Origin: Bog-473 sp036489775
GTDB lineage: Bacteria > Actinomycetota > Acidimicrobiia > Acidimicrobiales > RAAP-2
Length of the DNA: 64,000 bases
NCBI GenBank assembly: GCA_036489775.1
Contig: DASXFC010000009.1
Coordinates: 124,001 to 188,000 of the forward strand
Direction: 5' to 3'
Below the pieces are notes generated by a model, which worked only from the letters and a program-made list of their open reading frames with translations, made no database searches and had not been told where the DNA came from. Both the position numbers and the translations under genes were made by a program. Below, piece by piece: positions 8,289-16,126 of the stretch; position 1 is the first letter of the stretch, and every line of letters begins with the position of its first letter.

Positions 8289-9463
8289 GCCTCTGGACCG
8301 AGCGCATCCGGGCCGAGCTCGATGCGGTCGTCGAGCAGGGTCGCTGGCGGGCCCCCCGGGAGTTCGATGCCAGCGGGCCGAGCGGGTCCCTCGAGGGCGA
8401 CGATGTGGTGTCCTTCGCGTCCAACGACTATCTCGGCCTGAGCGCCCATCCGGCCGTGATCGCGGCCGCCCACCACGCGCTCGACCGCTGGGGGACCGGG
8501 GCCGGAGCCTCCCGACTGGTGACCGGGTCACGACCGGTTCACCGCGAGCTCGAAGAAGAGCTGGCCTCGTGGAAGGACACGGCTGCTGCCATGTGCTTCC
8601 CGACCGGCTTCGCCGCCAACCTCGGTGTGTTGAGCGTGCTGGGCGGACCCGGGGTCCGGGTGCTCTCCGACGAGCTGAATCACGCCAGCATCATCGACGG
8701 CTGCCGCCTCTCCCGCTCCGATGTGTCGATCTACCGCCACGGCGAGGTGGCCCATCTGGCTTCGCTCTTGGCCAGCCAGAGCGCCGACCTCCCGACCATC
8801 GTGGTCACCGACAGCGTGTTCTCGATGGACGGCGACGTGGCCCCGCTCGACGAGATCGCCGCGCTCTGCCGGGAGTCGGGCGCCTTGCTCGTCATCGACG
8901 AGGCCCACGCCGTCCTGGGCCCGGCGCGGCCCGCCTCTTTCGGTCGTGATGATGAAGAGCTGGTCGTGGTGCGGGTGGGGACGCTCTCCAAGACGCTGGG
9001 GGCGCTGGGGGGATTCGTGGCCGCCTCCCGCGACGTCATCGACCTCCTGGTCAACCGGGCCCGGTCCTACATCTTTTCGACCGCGTTGACGCCGGCTGAC
9101 GCGGCGGCCGCGCTGGCCGCCTTGAGGGTGCTGCGTTCGGACGAAGGGGATCGGTTGGTGGCGCGCCTCTCGGCTGAGGTGGCCCGGGTGGCGGGCGCCG
9201 CGCTCGGTCGTCCCGATCATCTCAGTCCGATCATTCCGATCATCGTGGGCAGCGAGCGGCAGGCCCTCGATACCTCGGCCGCTCTGCTGGCCCAGGGCAT
9301 TTGGGTGCCGGCCATCCGGCCGCCCACCGTCCCGGCCGGCACCAGCCGGTTGCGGGTCGCGCTGTCGGCGGTGCACACCGATGAGCAGATCACGCAGCTG
9401 CTCGGTGGCCTCGATGCCCTGGGTTTGATCCCGGCCCTGTCGGCGCCGGCCGCCCTCTCCTGA
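8285..9463 (+). CDS. bioF: 8-amino-7-oxononanoate synthase
   Basis: 392 aa from GTG 8285, which overlaps the bioA stop (GTGA). PLP enzyme of the alpha-oxoamine synthase family; condenses pimeloyl-ACP or pimeloyl-CoA with alanine to make KAPA. Motifs: VVSFASNDYLGLSAHP near residue 40, TGAGASRLVTGSRPVHRELE, the PLP pocket DELNHASIIDGCRLS, VIDEAHAVLG, and VGTLSKTLGALGGF with the Schiff-base Lys. The last residues run into bioD with only 2 nt between genes. Assignment is firm because of its place between bioA and bioD. Confidence 0.95.
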   Translation: MSLWTERIRAELDAVVEQGRWRAPREFDASGPSGSLEGDDVVSFASNDYLGLSAHPAVIAAAHHALDRWGTGAGASRLVTGSRPVHRELEEELASWKDTAAAMCFPTGFAANLGVLSVLGGPGVRVLSDELNHASIIDGCRLSRSDVSIYRHGEVAHLASLLASQSADLPTIVVTDSVFSMDGDVAPLDEIAALCRESGALLVIDEAHAVLGPARPASFGRDDEELVVVRVGTLSKTLGALGGFVAASRDVIDLLVNRARSYIFSTALTPADAAAALAALRVLRSDEGDRLVARLSAEVARVAGAALGRPDHLSPIIPIIVGSERQALDTSAALLAQGIWVPAIRPPTVPAGTSRLRVALSAVHTDEQITQLLGGLDALGLIPALSAPAALS

Positions 9464-9465
9464 CG

Positions 9466-10143
9466 GTGCGGCCGCGTCGCCTGGTGCTGGTCCTGGGCAC
9501 CGGCACCGATATCGGAAAGACCTGGGTCTCAGCCCACTTGCTCACCGCGCTGCGCCAGGCGGGTCAGGTGGTGGCGGCCCGCAAGCCGGCCCAGTCCTTC
9601 GAACCCGACGACGATCCATCCAGCCTCGATGCGGCCGTGTTGGGTGCGGCCAGCGGCGAAGCCCCCGAGACGGTGTGCCCGCCCCACCGTTGGTACCCGG
9701 TGGCCATGGCACCGACCATGGCGGCCGCTGTCCTCGGAGAAGAGGGCTTCACCACCAGTCAGCTGGTCGAGGAGATGAGTTGGCCTGACGGCGTTCAGAT
9801 CGATGTCGGTCTGGTCGAGAGCGCCGGTGGTGTGCGGTCGCCACTGGCTGACGACGGCGACTCGGTCACCCTGTGCGAGACCCTGCACCCGGATCTGGTC
9901 CTGCTGATCGCCGATGCCGGCCTCGGCACAATCAATGCAGTGCGCCTTTCGCTAGCCGCGTTGTCACCGGCTCTGGTCGAACATGGTCAGGTGATCGTCG
10001 TGCTGAACCGGTTCGATCCCTTCAGCGACCTGCACGTCCGCAATCGGAACTGGCTGGTCGAGCAGGACGCCATGCGGGTGGCCGTCATGCCGGGAGGCGA
10101 GGAGCAGCTGCTCCGGTCGCTGCAGGCTGAGAGACGTCCGTGA
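9466..10143 (+). CDS. bioD: Dethiobiotin synthetase
   Basis: 225 aa, GTG start 2 nt after the bioF stop. The P-loop is LVLGTGTDIGKTWVSAHLL near residue 8; AARKPAQSFEPDD and VESAGGVRSPLADDGDS match the DAPA- and Mg-binding loops. It closes the ureido ring of dethiobiotin from DAPA, CO2 and ATP. Some details differ from E. coli BioD (for example the KPAQSFEPDD loop), but the fold and operon position agree. Last gene of the bioAFD operon, convergent with the TetR gene whose stop begins at the next base. Confidence 0.93.
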   Translation: MRPRRLVLVLGTGTDIGKTWVSAHLLTALRQAGQVVAARKPAQSFEPDDDPSSLDAAVLGAASGEAPETVCPPHRWYPVAMAPTMAAAVLGEEGFTTSQLVEEMSWPDGVQIDVGLVESAGGVRSPLADDGDSVTLCETLHPDLVLLIADAGLGTINAVRLSLAALSPALVEHGQVIVVLNRFDPFSDLHVRNRNWLVEQDAMRVAVMPGGEEQLLRSLQAERRP

Positions 10144-10746
10144 CTAGGGCTTGAGCATGTTGCTGACGATCTCGACCCAGGTCGACACCAACTGATCGTC
10201 ATCGAGAGGGGCCGGTTCGACGCCGAGCACGTGCCGGATGAGCCGGGTCGAGAGCAGAGATCCCATGGCCACGGTGGAGATGGCCTGCGCGCGCTGGCGG
10301 TCGATGGTGCCGCGGGCGGCGTCGTACAGCCAATCAGCAAAGCTGGCGAAGGTTGATTCGATCAGTTCGTTGACCGCCGAACTCAGCAGCTTCGGGTGCT
10401 GTCGCACCTCTGAGGCTAAGACCCGAAGCAACTCCGCCTGACTGTCCAGCTCGTCGAGGAAGTACCGCGCCGTGGCTTCGATCTCAGCGGCCGTATTGCC
10501 GAACTGGCCCAGGGCCTGTCGCACCTCTCGCAGGGTTTCGAGCCGTTTGAGGTGGCAACGGATGCCGGCCATCAGGACCGCTTCTTTCGAATCGAAGTGG
10601 CGGTAGAGCCCGCCGGCCCCTGGGCTCAGACCAGACGCCTGCTCGATCTTGGCAATGCTGGCCCCCCGGTATCCGACTTCGGCAAACAGACGCATCGCCT
10701 CATCGACGATTCGTTCCTTCGTTGGAGTTGACGTCGGTTCCGGCAC
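10144..10746 (-). CDS. TetR-family transcriptional regulator (next to AarF-like gene)
   Basis: 200 aa from the GTG at 10746; a TTG further upstream at 10782 is in frame, but it would place the palindromic operator inside the gene. The N-terminal helix-turn-helix is ERIVDEAMRLFAEVGYRGAS followed by IAKIEQASGLSPGAGGLYRH and FDSKEAVLMAG, standard for TetR. The C-terminal domain ends VSTWVEIVSNMLKP and should bind a small, perhaps lipophilic, ligand. It is divergent from the ABC1/AarF kinase gene and a perfect inverted repeat lies between them, so it very likely represses itself and that gene. Ligand unknown. Confidence 0.88.
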   Translation of the reverse strand: MPEPTSTPTKERIVDEAMRLFAEVGYRGASIAKIEQASGLSPGAGGLYRHFDSKEAVLMAGIRCHLKRLETLREVRQALGQFGNTAAEIEATARYFLDELDSQAELLRVLASEVRQHPKLLSSAVNELIESTFASFADWLYDAARGTIDRQRAQAISTVAMGSLLSTRLIRHVLGVEPAPLDDDQLVSTWVEIVSNMLKP

Positions 10747-10755
10747 GGGTATAAG
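10728..10755 (+). promoter_or_regulatory. Candidate promoter of the AarF-like gene
   Basis: TTGACG (10728-10733), 16-bp spacer, TATAAG (10750-10755). This is the best sigma-70-like promoter in the window and its -10 box is covered by the palindrome at 10751-10770. The start ATG follows at 10794. Confidence 0.6.
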
Positions 10756-10770
10756 TAAACCCTTACTTAT
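10751..10770. promoter_or_regulatory. TetR operator (perfect inverted repeat)
   Basis: ATAAGTAA and TTACTTAT arms separated by ACCC, a perfect 8-bp palindrome in a GC-rich background. It overlaps the -10 box of the AarF-like gene and sits 4 nt upstream of the TetR GTG start, so binding would block both. Confidence 0.75.
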
Positions 10771-10793
10771 GGCGGAGAGCAAGCAATGAGGTC

Positions 10794-12188
10794 ATGGTGA
10801 TGAGACAGGGGGCCGATGGCGACGGCATCCCAACCGGCCAACTGAAGCGGTCAATCCCGATTGTCCGGTTGGCGGTCCGGACCTCAGGAGAAGAGGTGCT
10901 GGCCACCTTGCGCCGCCGACCGGTGCCACCCGAGACCTACGTCCGCCGGGCCGACCGCTACGTCGAGGTGTTGGGGCGATCCAAAGGGGCCTTGATGAAG
11001 GCGGCCCAGATGATGTCGATCGTGCCGGTGTTGAACAACGAGGACCCTGGTGCGCAGGCCGCATTCCAAGCTGCGTTGACCCGCTTACAGGCTGACGCCC
11101 CACCCATGGCTCCTGAACTGGCTGTTCAAGTCATCGAGCAGGACCTCGGCCTGTCGCCGGAGCGGGCCTTCGCCGAGTTCGATCCCGAGCCGATGGCGGC
11201 GGCATCGATCGGCCAGGTGCACCTGGCTCGCCATCACGATGGCCGGGCATTGGCGGTCAAGGTGCAATACCCAGGGGTGGCGGAGGCCATCCGCTCAGAC
11301 CTCCGTAATACCGAACTGATGATGGTCTTCATGCAACTCATGAGGGCGGTGGCCCCACCGCTGACTCGCAGCAATCCCAAGGCGCTGGCGGCGGAGATCT
11401 CCACCCGGATCAAAGAGGAGCTCGACTACCGGCTCGAGGCATCCAATCAAGCCTTTTTCGCCGAGGCCTATCGGGGACACCCCTTCATCCGCGTTCCTGA
11501 GGTCGTCACCGAACTCTCCGGTTCCATGGTCTTGACCCAGGAATACGCCGCCGGCGTTCATTGGGCTGAGGCCATGACCGCTGACCAGTCCCTGCGCAAC
11601 GACTGGGGCGAGACCATCTACCGCTTTGCCCACGGCAACTTGCGACGTTTTGGCCGATACAACGCGGACCCGCACCCGGGGAACTACGTCTTCCACCTCG
11701 ATGGACCGGTCAGTTTCCTGGACTTCGGGTGTGTGAAACGGGTCGATGCCGGTTGGATCACCATGATTAAGGAGATCACCCGAGCCGCCATTAGCCAAGA
11801 CGGCGAGGCGCTCTGGAGAGTCTTGGTTGAAGGCGGTACCTTCGACGCCAAGAGCGGCCTTTCATCCGACGAATTGGCCGAACACTTCAGCGCTCGCATC
11901 AACCTGTTTACCGGACCGCAGCCGTTCGCCATCAGCCCCGAGATGCTGGCCGGCATGATCGACCACGAGTTCTCGACACGCGGTCACGCCAGCAAATGGG
12001 TGCGCTCCATCAAGAACTCCGACGCCTGGATCTTCTACATGCGCTTGGAGCTGGGCGTCTACGGGATACTGGCCGGCCTGGGCTCGGTGAACGAAGGGCT
12101 GGCCATTGCGAAGGAGATGGACATGAGCGGTCCGGTTTTGACGCCGCTCGGTCAGGCCAATGCCGCCTACTGGGCGGCCCGGACTTAG
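10794..12188 (+). CDS. ABC1/AarF/UbiB-family atypical kinase
   Basis: 464 aa. Hallmarks of the ABC1 (COQ8/UbiB) family: KGALMKAAQMMS (the position of the KxGQ motif, here KAAQ), the Ala-rich loop EPMAAASIGQVHLARH, VKVQYPGVAEA with the conserved Lys, EELDYRLEASNQAFF, NADPHPGNYVFH and LDFGCVKRV. COQ8/UbiB proteins support isoprenoid-quinone synthesis through ATPase activity; this actinobacterial branch probably acts on another lipid, since no ubiquinone genes are seen. No obvious C-terminal membrane segment. Regulated by the adjacent TetR (see operator). Its last 4 nt overlap the convergent AhpD-like gene. Confidence 0.88.
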   Translation: MVMRQGADGDGIPTGQLKRSIPIVRLAVRTSGEEVLATLRRRPVPPETYVRRADRYVEVLGRSKGALMKAAQMMSIVPVLNNEDPGAQAAFQAALTRLQADAPPMAPELAVQVIEQDLGLSPERAFAEFDPEPMAAASIGQVHLARHHDGRALAVKVQYPGVAEAIRSDLRNTELMMVFMQLMRAVAPPLTRSNPKALAAEISTRIKEELDYRLEASNQAFFAEAYRGHPFIRVPEVVTELSGSMVLTQEYAAGVHWAEAMTADQSLRNDWGETIYRFAHGNLRRFGRYNADPHPGNYVFHLDGPVSFLDFGCVKRVDAGWITMIKEITRAAISQDGEALWRVLVEGGTFDAKSGLSSDELAEHFSARINLFTGPQPFAISPEMLAGMIDHEFSTRGHASKWVRSIKNSDAWIFYMRLELGVYGILAGLGSVNEGLAIAKEMDMSGPVLTPLGQANAAYWAART

Positions 12189-12634
12189 GTCGGCAGCGGG
12201 TGATGCTCGGGAAACTCGACCGCCACATTGATGCGGTTCCACACGTTGATGAGCGCGATGACGTGCAGCAGCGCGGCCAACGCACCATCCTCGAAGTAAT
12301 CACGAGCGGCTTGCCAGGTCAGCTCGTCGACCCGGTTGCCGTCGCCGATGCGGGTCATCGCCTCGGCCAGACCAAGGGCGGCCCGTTCGGCGTCGCTGAA
12401 GCCCGAGCTATTCCGCCACCCGGCCAAGGCGTCGAGCTTGGCCTGGGCCACGCCACCGGCCAGGGCCAGATCGGTGTGGTACGTCAGGCAGAAGGCGCAG
12501 TCGTTGATCTGGGAGACCCTGATCTCGACCAGATGGCGGATCTCGGGGCTCAGCGTGGAGTGGCGCAGGTCTCTGGACCAAGCCAGGACGTCTTGATACC
12601 ACCCTGGGGCGGCCTGATACGGATCGAAGCGCAT
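12185..12634 (-). CDS. Carboxymuconolactone decarboxylase/AhpD-like protein
   Basis: 149 aa. MRFDPYQAAPGWYQDVLAWS is followed by LSPEIRHLVEIRVSQINDCA and FCLTYHTDLALAGGV, giving the CxxC plus downstream His of the AhpD-like alkylhydroperoxidase fold. Members either reduce peroxides using the redox Cys pair or decarboxylate gamma-carboxymuconolactone; the intact CAFC favours the former. It lies downstream of bioB-bsaP on the same strand with a 44-nt gap and may be co-transcribed, but a role in biotin synthesis is not implied by the family. Confidence 0.87.
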   Translation of the reverse strand: MRFDPYQAAPGWYQDVLAWSRDLRHSTLSPEIRHLVEIRVSQINDCAFCLTYHTDLALAGGVAQAKLDALAGWRNSSGFSDAERAALGLAEAMTRIGDGNRVDELTWQAARDYFEDGALAALLHVIALINVWNRINVAVEFPEHHPLPT

Positions 12635-12678
12635 GTCAGCGACCCTATCGGCGAGCGCCGACTGCCCTGGGCGCCGGT

Positions 12679-12870
12679 TCAGGCCGAGCGCAGGTCAGCG
12701 TGATCGCGGCAGCGCGCCACCCAGCCGGTGGGGATGACCTGCACGGTCAGGCGCCGCCCGCACTCCGGGCAAAAACGCGGGGGGTCGAGGGCGCGGCCAC
12801 AGCCCACGCACTCGGTGGTCGGCTTCCCACAACCGGTGCAGTGGGTCGGAGCAGCCAGGCCGAGCGCCAA
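12679..12870 (-). CDS. bsaP: BsaP-like biotin synthase auxiliary protein
   Basis: 63 aa from a TTG at 12870, 1 nt after the bioB stop. It has two CxxC pairs in THCTGCGKPTTECVGCGRAL, then PPRFCPECGRRLTVQVIPTG and WVARCRDH. The RFCxxCGRRxxVQVxPxGWxARCxxH pattern resembles the biotin synthase auxiliary protein of mycobacteria (Rv1590), a small Fe-S/Cys protein that BioB needs for activity. Seven Cys in 63 residues suit metal or Fe-S binding. Coupled translation with bioB is likely. The TTG start has no strong ribosome-binding site of its own, so exact N-terminus is uncertain. Confidence 0.8.
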   Translation of the reverse strand: MALGLAAPTHCTGCGKPTTECVGCGRALDPPRFCPECGRRLTVQVIPTGWVARCRDHADLRSA

Positions 12871-12871
12871 T

Positions 12872-13900
12872 TCAGATGGCGGCGCTGAAGGCTGCGATGG
12901 GCATGCGCAGATCGGCCAGCATCTGGAGGTCCTCGTCGGCCGAGCGGCCCAGTGTGGTGAGGTAGTTCCCCACGATGAGGGCATTGATGCCCGCCGTCAT
13001 CCCTATGGCCTGCAGGTCGCGCAGGGTGACCTCACGGCCGCCGGCGTAGCGCAGGATCACCGAGGGCAGGGCCAGACGGAACAGGGCGATCCAGCGCACC
13101 GCCTCCCACGCCCCCACGATGGGCCGGTCGCCCAGGGGCGTGCCGGGCCGGGGGTTCAAGAAGTTGAGCGGCACCTCGGTCGGCTCCAGCTCTTGGAGTT
13201 GGACCAGCAGTTCGACCCGCTGGGCGTCGGTCTCGCCCATGCCGATCAGGGCGCCGCAGCACAACTCCATGCCGTTCTCGCGCACCAGGCGGCAGGTCTC
13301 GGCCCGCTCGTCCCAGCTGTGAGTGGTCACGACGGAAGGGAAGTACGACTTGGCCGTCTCGACGTTGTGGTTGTAGCGGTGCACGCCGCCGGCGGCCAGG
13401 CGCTCGGCCTGGTCGGGGGTGAGGATGCCGGCGCTGGCCGCCACGTTCAGCCCGGTCTCGGCCCGGATGAGCGGGGTCAACTCGAGCAGCCGCGCCATGG
13501 TGCGCTCGTCGGGTCCGCGCACCGCCAGCACGATGCAGAACTCCGAGGCCCCGAGTGACGCCGTCTCGCGGGCCGCGTTGAGGACTTCGTCGGTGTCGAG
13601 GAAGGGCGTGGCTTTGACCGGCGTGTCGAAGCGGGAGGATTGCGAGCAGAAGTGGCAGTCCTCGGGGCAGCCGCCGGTCTTGGCGGAGAGGATCCCTTCG
13701 ACCTCGACCTCGGGCCCGCACCAAACCAGGCGGACCTGGTGGGCCAGCGCGGCCAGCGTCATCACGGCGCCGTCGGGCAGTTCGGCCAGCGCGGTCAGCT
13801 CCGCCTGGCTGAGCAGGCGCCGCTCGTCGAGCAGGGCGCGCTCGGCACCGACGATGACGGCCCGCTCGGCCGCGGTCAGGGGACCCTGCGCCGGCGGCAT
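12872..13900 (-). CDS. bioB: Biotin synthase
   Basis: 342 aa from ATG 13900; a GTG at 13954 would add 18 residues and neither has a clear ribosome-binding site. Radical SAM enzyme that inserts sulfur into dethiobiotin. SAKTGGCPEDCHFCSQSSRF holds the CxxxCxxC that binds the 4Fe-4S cluster; ASAGILTPDQAERLAAGGVH, RYNHNVETAKSYFP, CCGALIGMGETDAQRVELL and PLNFLNPRPGTPLG follow the standard TIM barrel. It is separate from bioAFD by about 2.7 kb and is the only bioB seen. Followed by the BsaP-like gene. Divergent from the acyl-CoA dehydrogenase at 14010. Confidence 0.95.
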   Translation of the reverse strand: MPPAQGPLTAAERAVIVGAERALLDERRLLSQAELTALAELPDGAVMTLAALAHQVRLVWCGPEVEVEGILSAKTGGCPEDCHFCSQSSRFDTPVKATPFLDTDEVLNAARETASLGASEFCIVLAVRGPDERTMARLLELTPLIRAETGLNVAASAGILTPDQAERLAAGGVHRYNHNVETAKSYFPSVVTTHSWDERAETCRLVRENGMELCCGALIGMGETDAQRVELLVQLQELEPTEVPLNFLNPRPGTPLGDRPIVGAWEAVRWIALFRLALPSVILRYAGGREVTLRDLQAIGMTAGINALIVGNYLTTLGRSADEDLQMLADLRMPIAAFSAAI

Positions 13901-14009
13901 GGTCAGGTCGGGCGTGGGACGGAAGGTGACGGGCGTCGAAGACTGGCTGGGCACGGCCCACAAGGTAGTGGCAGGGTGGGGGAGTCCGGAAGCGAGCTGG
14001 AGGAACACA

Positions 14010-15311
14010 GTGGCCTGGGATTTTTCGACCGAACCCGAGTTCGAGGAGCAGTTGGACTGGATGCGCCAATTCGTGGTCGGCGAGGTGTTCCCCCTCGAGA
14101 CCCTCGAGCTCACCTATGACCAGGTCAAGGTGGCCATCCGCCCGCTGCAGGAGCAGGTCAAGGACAAGGGGCTGTGGGCGGCCCACCTCCCGCCGTCGCT
14201 GGGGGGCATGGGCTTCGGGCAGGTCAAGTTGGGGTTGATGCACGAGATCTTGGGGCAGTCGCCTTACGCGCCGGTGGTCTTCGGCAACAACGCGCCCGAC
14301 TCGGGCAACGCCGAGCTGCTGGCCGTGGGCATCGAGCGCACCGGAGACGAAGCGATGCGCAAGAACTGGCTCCAACCCTTGCTCGACGGCGACCTGCGCT
14401 CCGCCTTCTCCATGACCGAGCCGGCCACCGCCGGTTCGGACCCCACCTTGCTCAAGACCTCGGCCCTGCGTGACGGCGACGAGTACGTCATCAACGGCCA
14501 CAAGTGGTTCACCTCGAACGGGTCAGTGGCCGACTTCCTCATCGTCATGGCGGTGACCAACCCTGACGTCCATCCGTATCAAGGCTCTTCCATGATCATC
14601 GTCCCGGTCGACACCCCCGGCGTCGACATCGTGCGCGACGTGGCCACCATGGAGGACCCCAACACACCCTACGGGCGCTTCGGCAACCACGCCGAGATCA
14701 TCTACCGCGACGTGCGGGTGCCGGCGGAGAACCTGATCGGGAACCCGGGCGACGGGTTCCAGCTGGCCCAGCAGCGGCTGGGACCGGGCCGTATCCACCA
14801 CTGCATGCGCTGGTTGGGCCAGTCCAAGCGGGCCTTCGACATGCTGTGCGAGCGCTCGGTCTCGCGCTTCGCCCACGGTTCGGTGCTGGCCGAGAAGCAG
14901 ACCATCCAGAACTGGGTGGCCGACTCCATGGCCGAGATGCACGCGGCCCGGCTCATGACCCTCCAGGCGGCCTGGAAGATGGACCAGTTCGGCCAGGAGA
15001 ACGCCCGGCTCGAGATCGCCATGATCAAGTACTACGGCGCCAGCGTGCTCTACAACGTGATCGACCGGGCTATCCAGGTGCACGGGGCCCTGGGCTACTC
15101 GTGCGACCTCCCCCTCGAGTCGATGTACCGGGCGGCCCGGGCGGCCCGCCTCTACGACGGGCCCGACGAGGTCCACCGCCAGACGGTGGCCCGCCGGGTG
15201 TTGAAGGGCTACGTACCGACCGAGGTGCCGACCGAACACATCCCGACCCGGCGGGCCGAGGCCCAACGCCGCTTCGCCGATCTGCTCGAGTCCTTCACCG
15301 TGAACGCCTGA
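14010..15311 (+). CDS. Acyl-CoA dehydrogenase (ACAD10/11-like)
   Basis: 433 aa from GTG 14010, preceded by GGAGG. N-terminal helices start VAWDFSTEPEFEEQLDWMRQ; the FAD motif is AFSMTEPATAGSDPTLLKTS; VINGHKWFTSNGSVADFLIV follows; the C-terminal region has QVHGALGYSCDLPLESMYRA and a final YDGPDEVHRQTVARRVLKG. The length and motifs are closest to the ACAD10/11-type dehydrogenases, which act on longer or 4-hydroxy acyl-CoAs. Electrons go to an electron-transfer flavoprotein. Downstream methyltransferase is 20 nt away, possibly co-transcribed. An APH-type kinase at 57783 is of the kind fused to ACAD in eukaryotes, but is far away here. Confidence 0.93.
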   Translation: MAWDFSTEPEFEEQLDWMRQFVVGEVFPLETLELTYDQVKVAIRPLQEQVKDKGLWAAHLPPSLGGMGFGQVKLGLMHEILGQSPYAPVVFGNNAPDSGNAELLAVGIERTGDEAMRKNWLQPLLDGDLRSAFSMTEPATAGSDPTLLKTSALRDGDEYVINGHKWFTSNGSVADFLIVMAVTNPDVHPYQGSSMIIVPVDTPGVDIVRDVATMEDPNTPYGRFGNHAEIIYRDVRVPAENLIGNPGDGFQLAQQRLGPGRIHHCMRWLGQSKRAFDMLCERSVSRFAHGSVLAEKQTIQNWVADSMAEMHAARLMTLQAAWKMDQFGQENARLEIAMIKYYGASVLYNVIDRAIQVHGALGYSCDLPLESMYRAARAARLYDGPDEVHRQTVARRVLKGYVPTEVPTEHIPTRRAEAQRRFADLLESFTVNA

Positions 15312-15331
15312 GGTCGCCGGCGCGGGAGGTG

Positions 15332-16108
15332 GTGAAGACCTTCGACGACCTGGTGGCCGAAGCCAGCGAGGTTCCCATCGCCGGCTGGGACTTCTCGTGG
15401 CTCGAAGGACGAGCCACCGAGGAACGGCCATCGTGGGGCTACCAGAGGCTGATGAGCCAGCGTCTCGGGTCGGCCCGGGCTGCGCTGGACATCGACACCG
15501 GCGGGGGAGAGGTGCTGGCGGGCGCCCAGCCTTTCCCGGTCGCCATGGCCGCCACCGAGTCCTGGCCCCCCAATGTGGAAGCCGCCACCAAGCTGCTTCA
15601 CCCGTTGGGTGTCGTCGTGGTGGCCACGACTGACGATTCCCCCCTTCCATTCGGGGATGGAGCGTTCGACTTGATCATCAGTCGCCATCCGGTCCGCCCG
15701 AGATGGACCGAGATCGCCCGGCTCCTCACCCCCGGCGGTCGCTACTTCGCACAGCACGTCGGGCCGAGCAGCGCCTTCGAACTGGTGGAGTTCTTCCTAG
15801 GACCGCAGCCTGATTCCCACTCACGTGACCCGGCGGTCGAAGCCAGCGCAGCGAAGGCAGCTGGACTCGACATCGTCGATTTGCGAACCGAACGACTCCG
15901 CATGGAATTCTTCGACGTGGGTGCCATCGTCTACTTCCTCCGGCTGGTCATCTGGATGGTGCCGGACTTCACCGTCGACGCCTACGTCAATCGCCTCCGC
16001 CAAGTGCACGAACTACTCGACGCCGACGGACCCTTCGTGGCTCACTCGACCCGGACACTTATTGAGGCCCGAAAGCCGGCGGCGGGGCTCGCTGTCAGGC
16101 CGGACTGA
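15332..16108 (+). CDS. Class I SAM-dependent methyltransferase-like protein
   Basis: 258 aa from GTG 15332 (GTG 15329 is an alternative; GGGAGG overlaps both). The SAM-binding motif I is degenerate: ARAALDIDTGGGEVLAGAQP near residue 50. SPLPFGDGAFDLIISRHPVR and RLLTPGGRYFAQHVGPSSAF are typical methyltransferase 11-type strands 4 and 5. Substrate unknown. The C-terminal IVYFLRLVIWMVPDFTVDAY region looks hydrophobic, perhaps a lipid pocket. Same strand as the acyl-CoA dehydrogenase upstream; convergent with the TetR gene. Confidence 0.8.
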   Translation: MKTFDDLVAEASEVPIAGWDFSWLEGRATEERPSWGYQRLMSQRLGSARAALDIDTGGGEVLAGAQPFPVAMAATESWPPNVEAATKLLHPLGVVVVATTDDSPLPFGDGAFDLIISRHPVRPRWTEIARLLTPGGRYFAQHVGPSSAFELVEFFLGPQPDSHSRDPAVEASAAKAAGLDIVDLRTERLRMEFFDVGAIVYFLRLVIWMVPDFTVDAYVNRLRQVHELLDADGPFVAHSTRTLIEARKPAAGLAVRPD

Positions 16109-16126
16109 ACACCAGCCCGGATCGAG

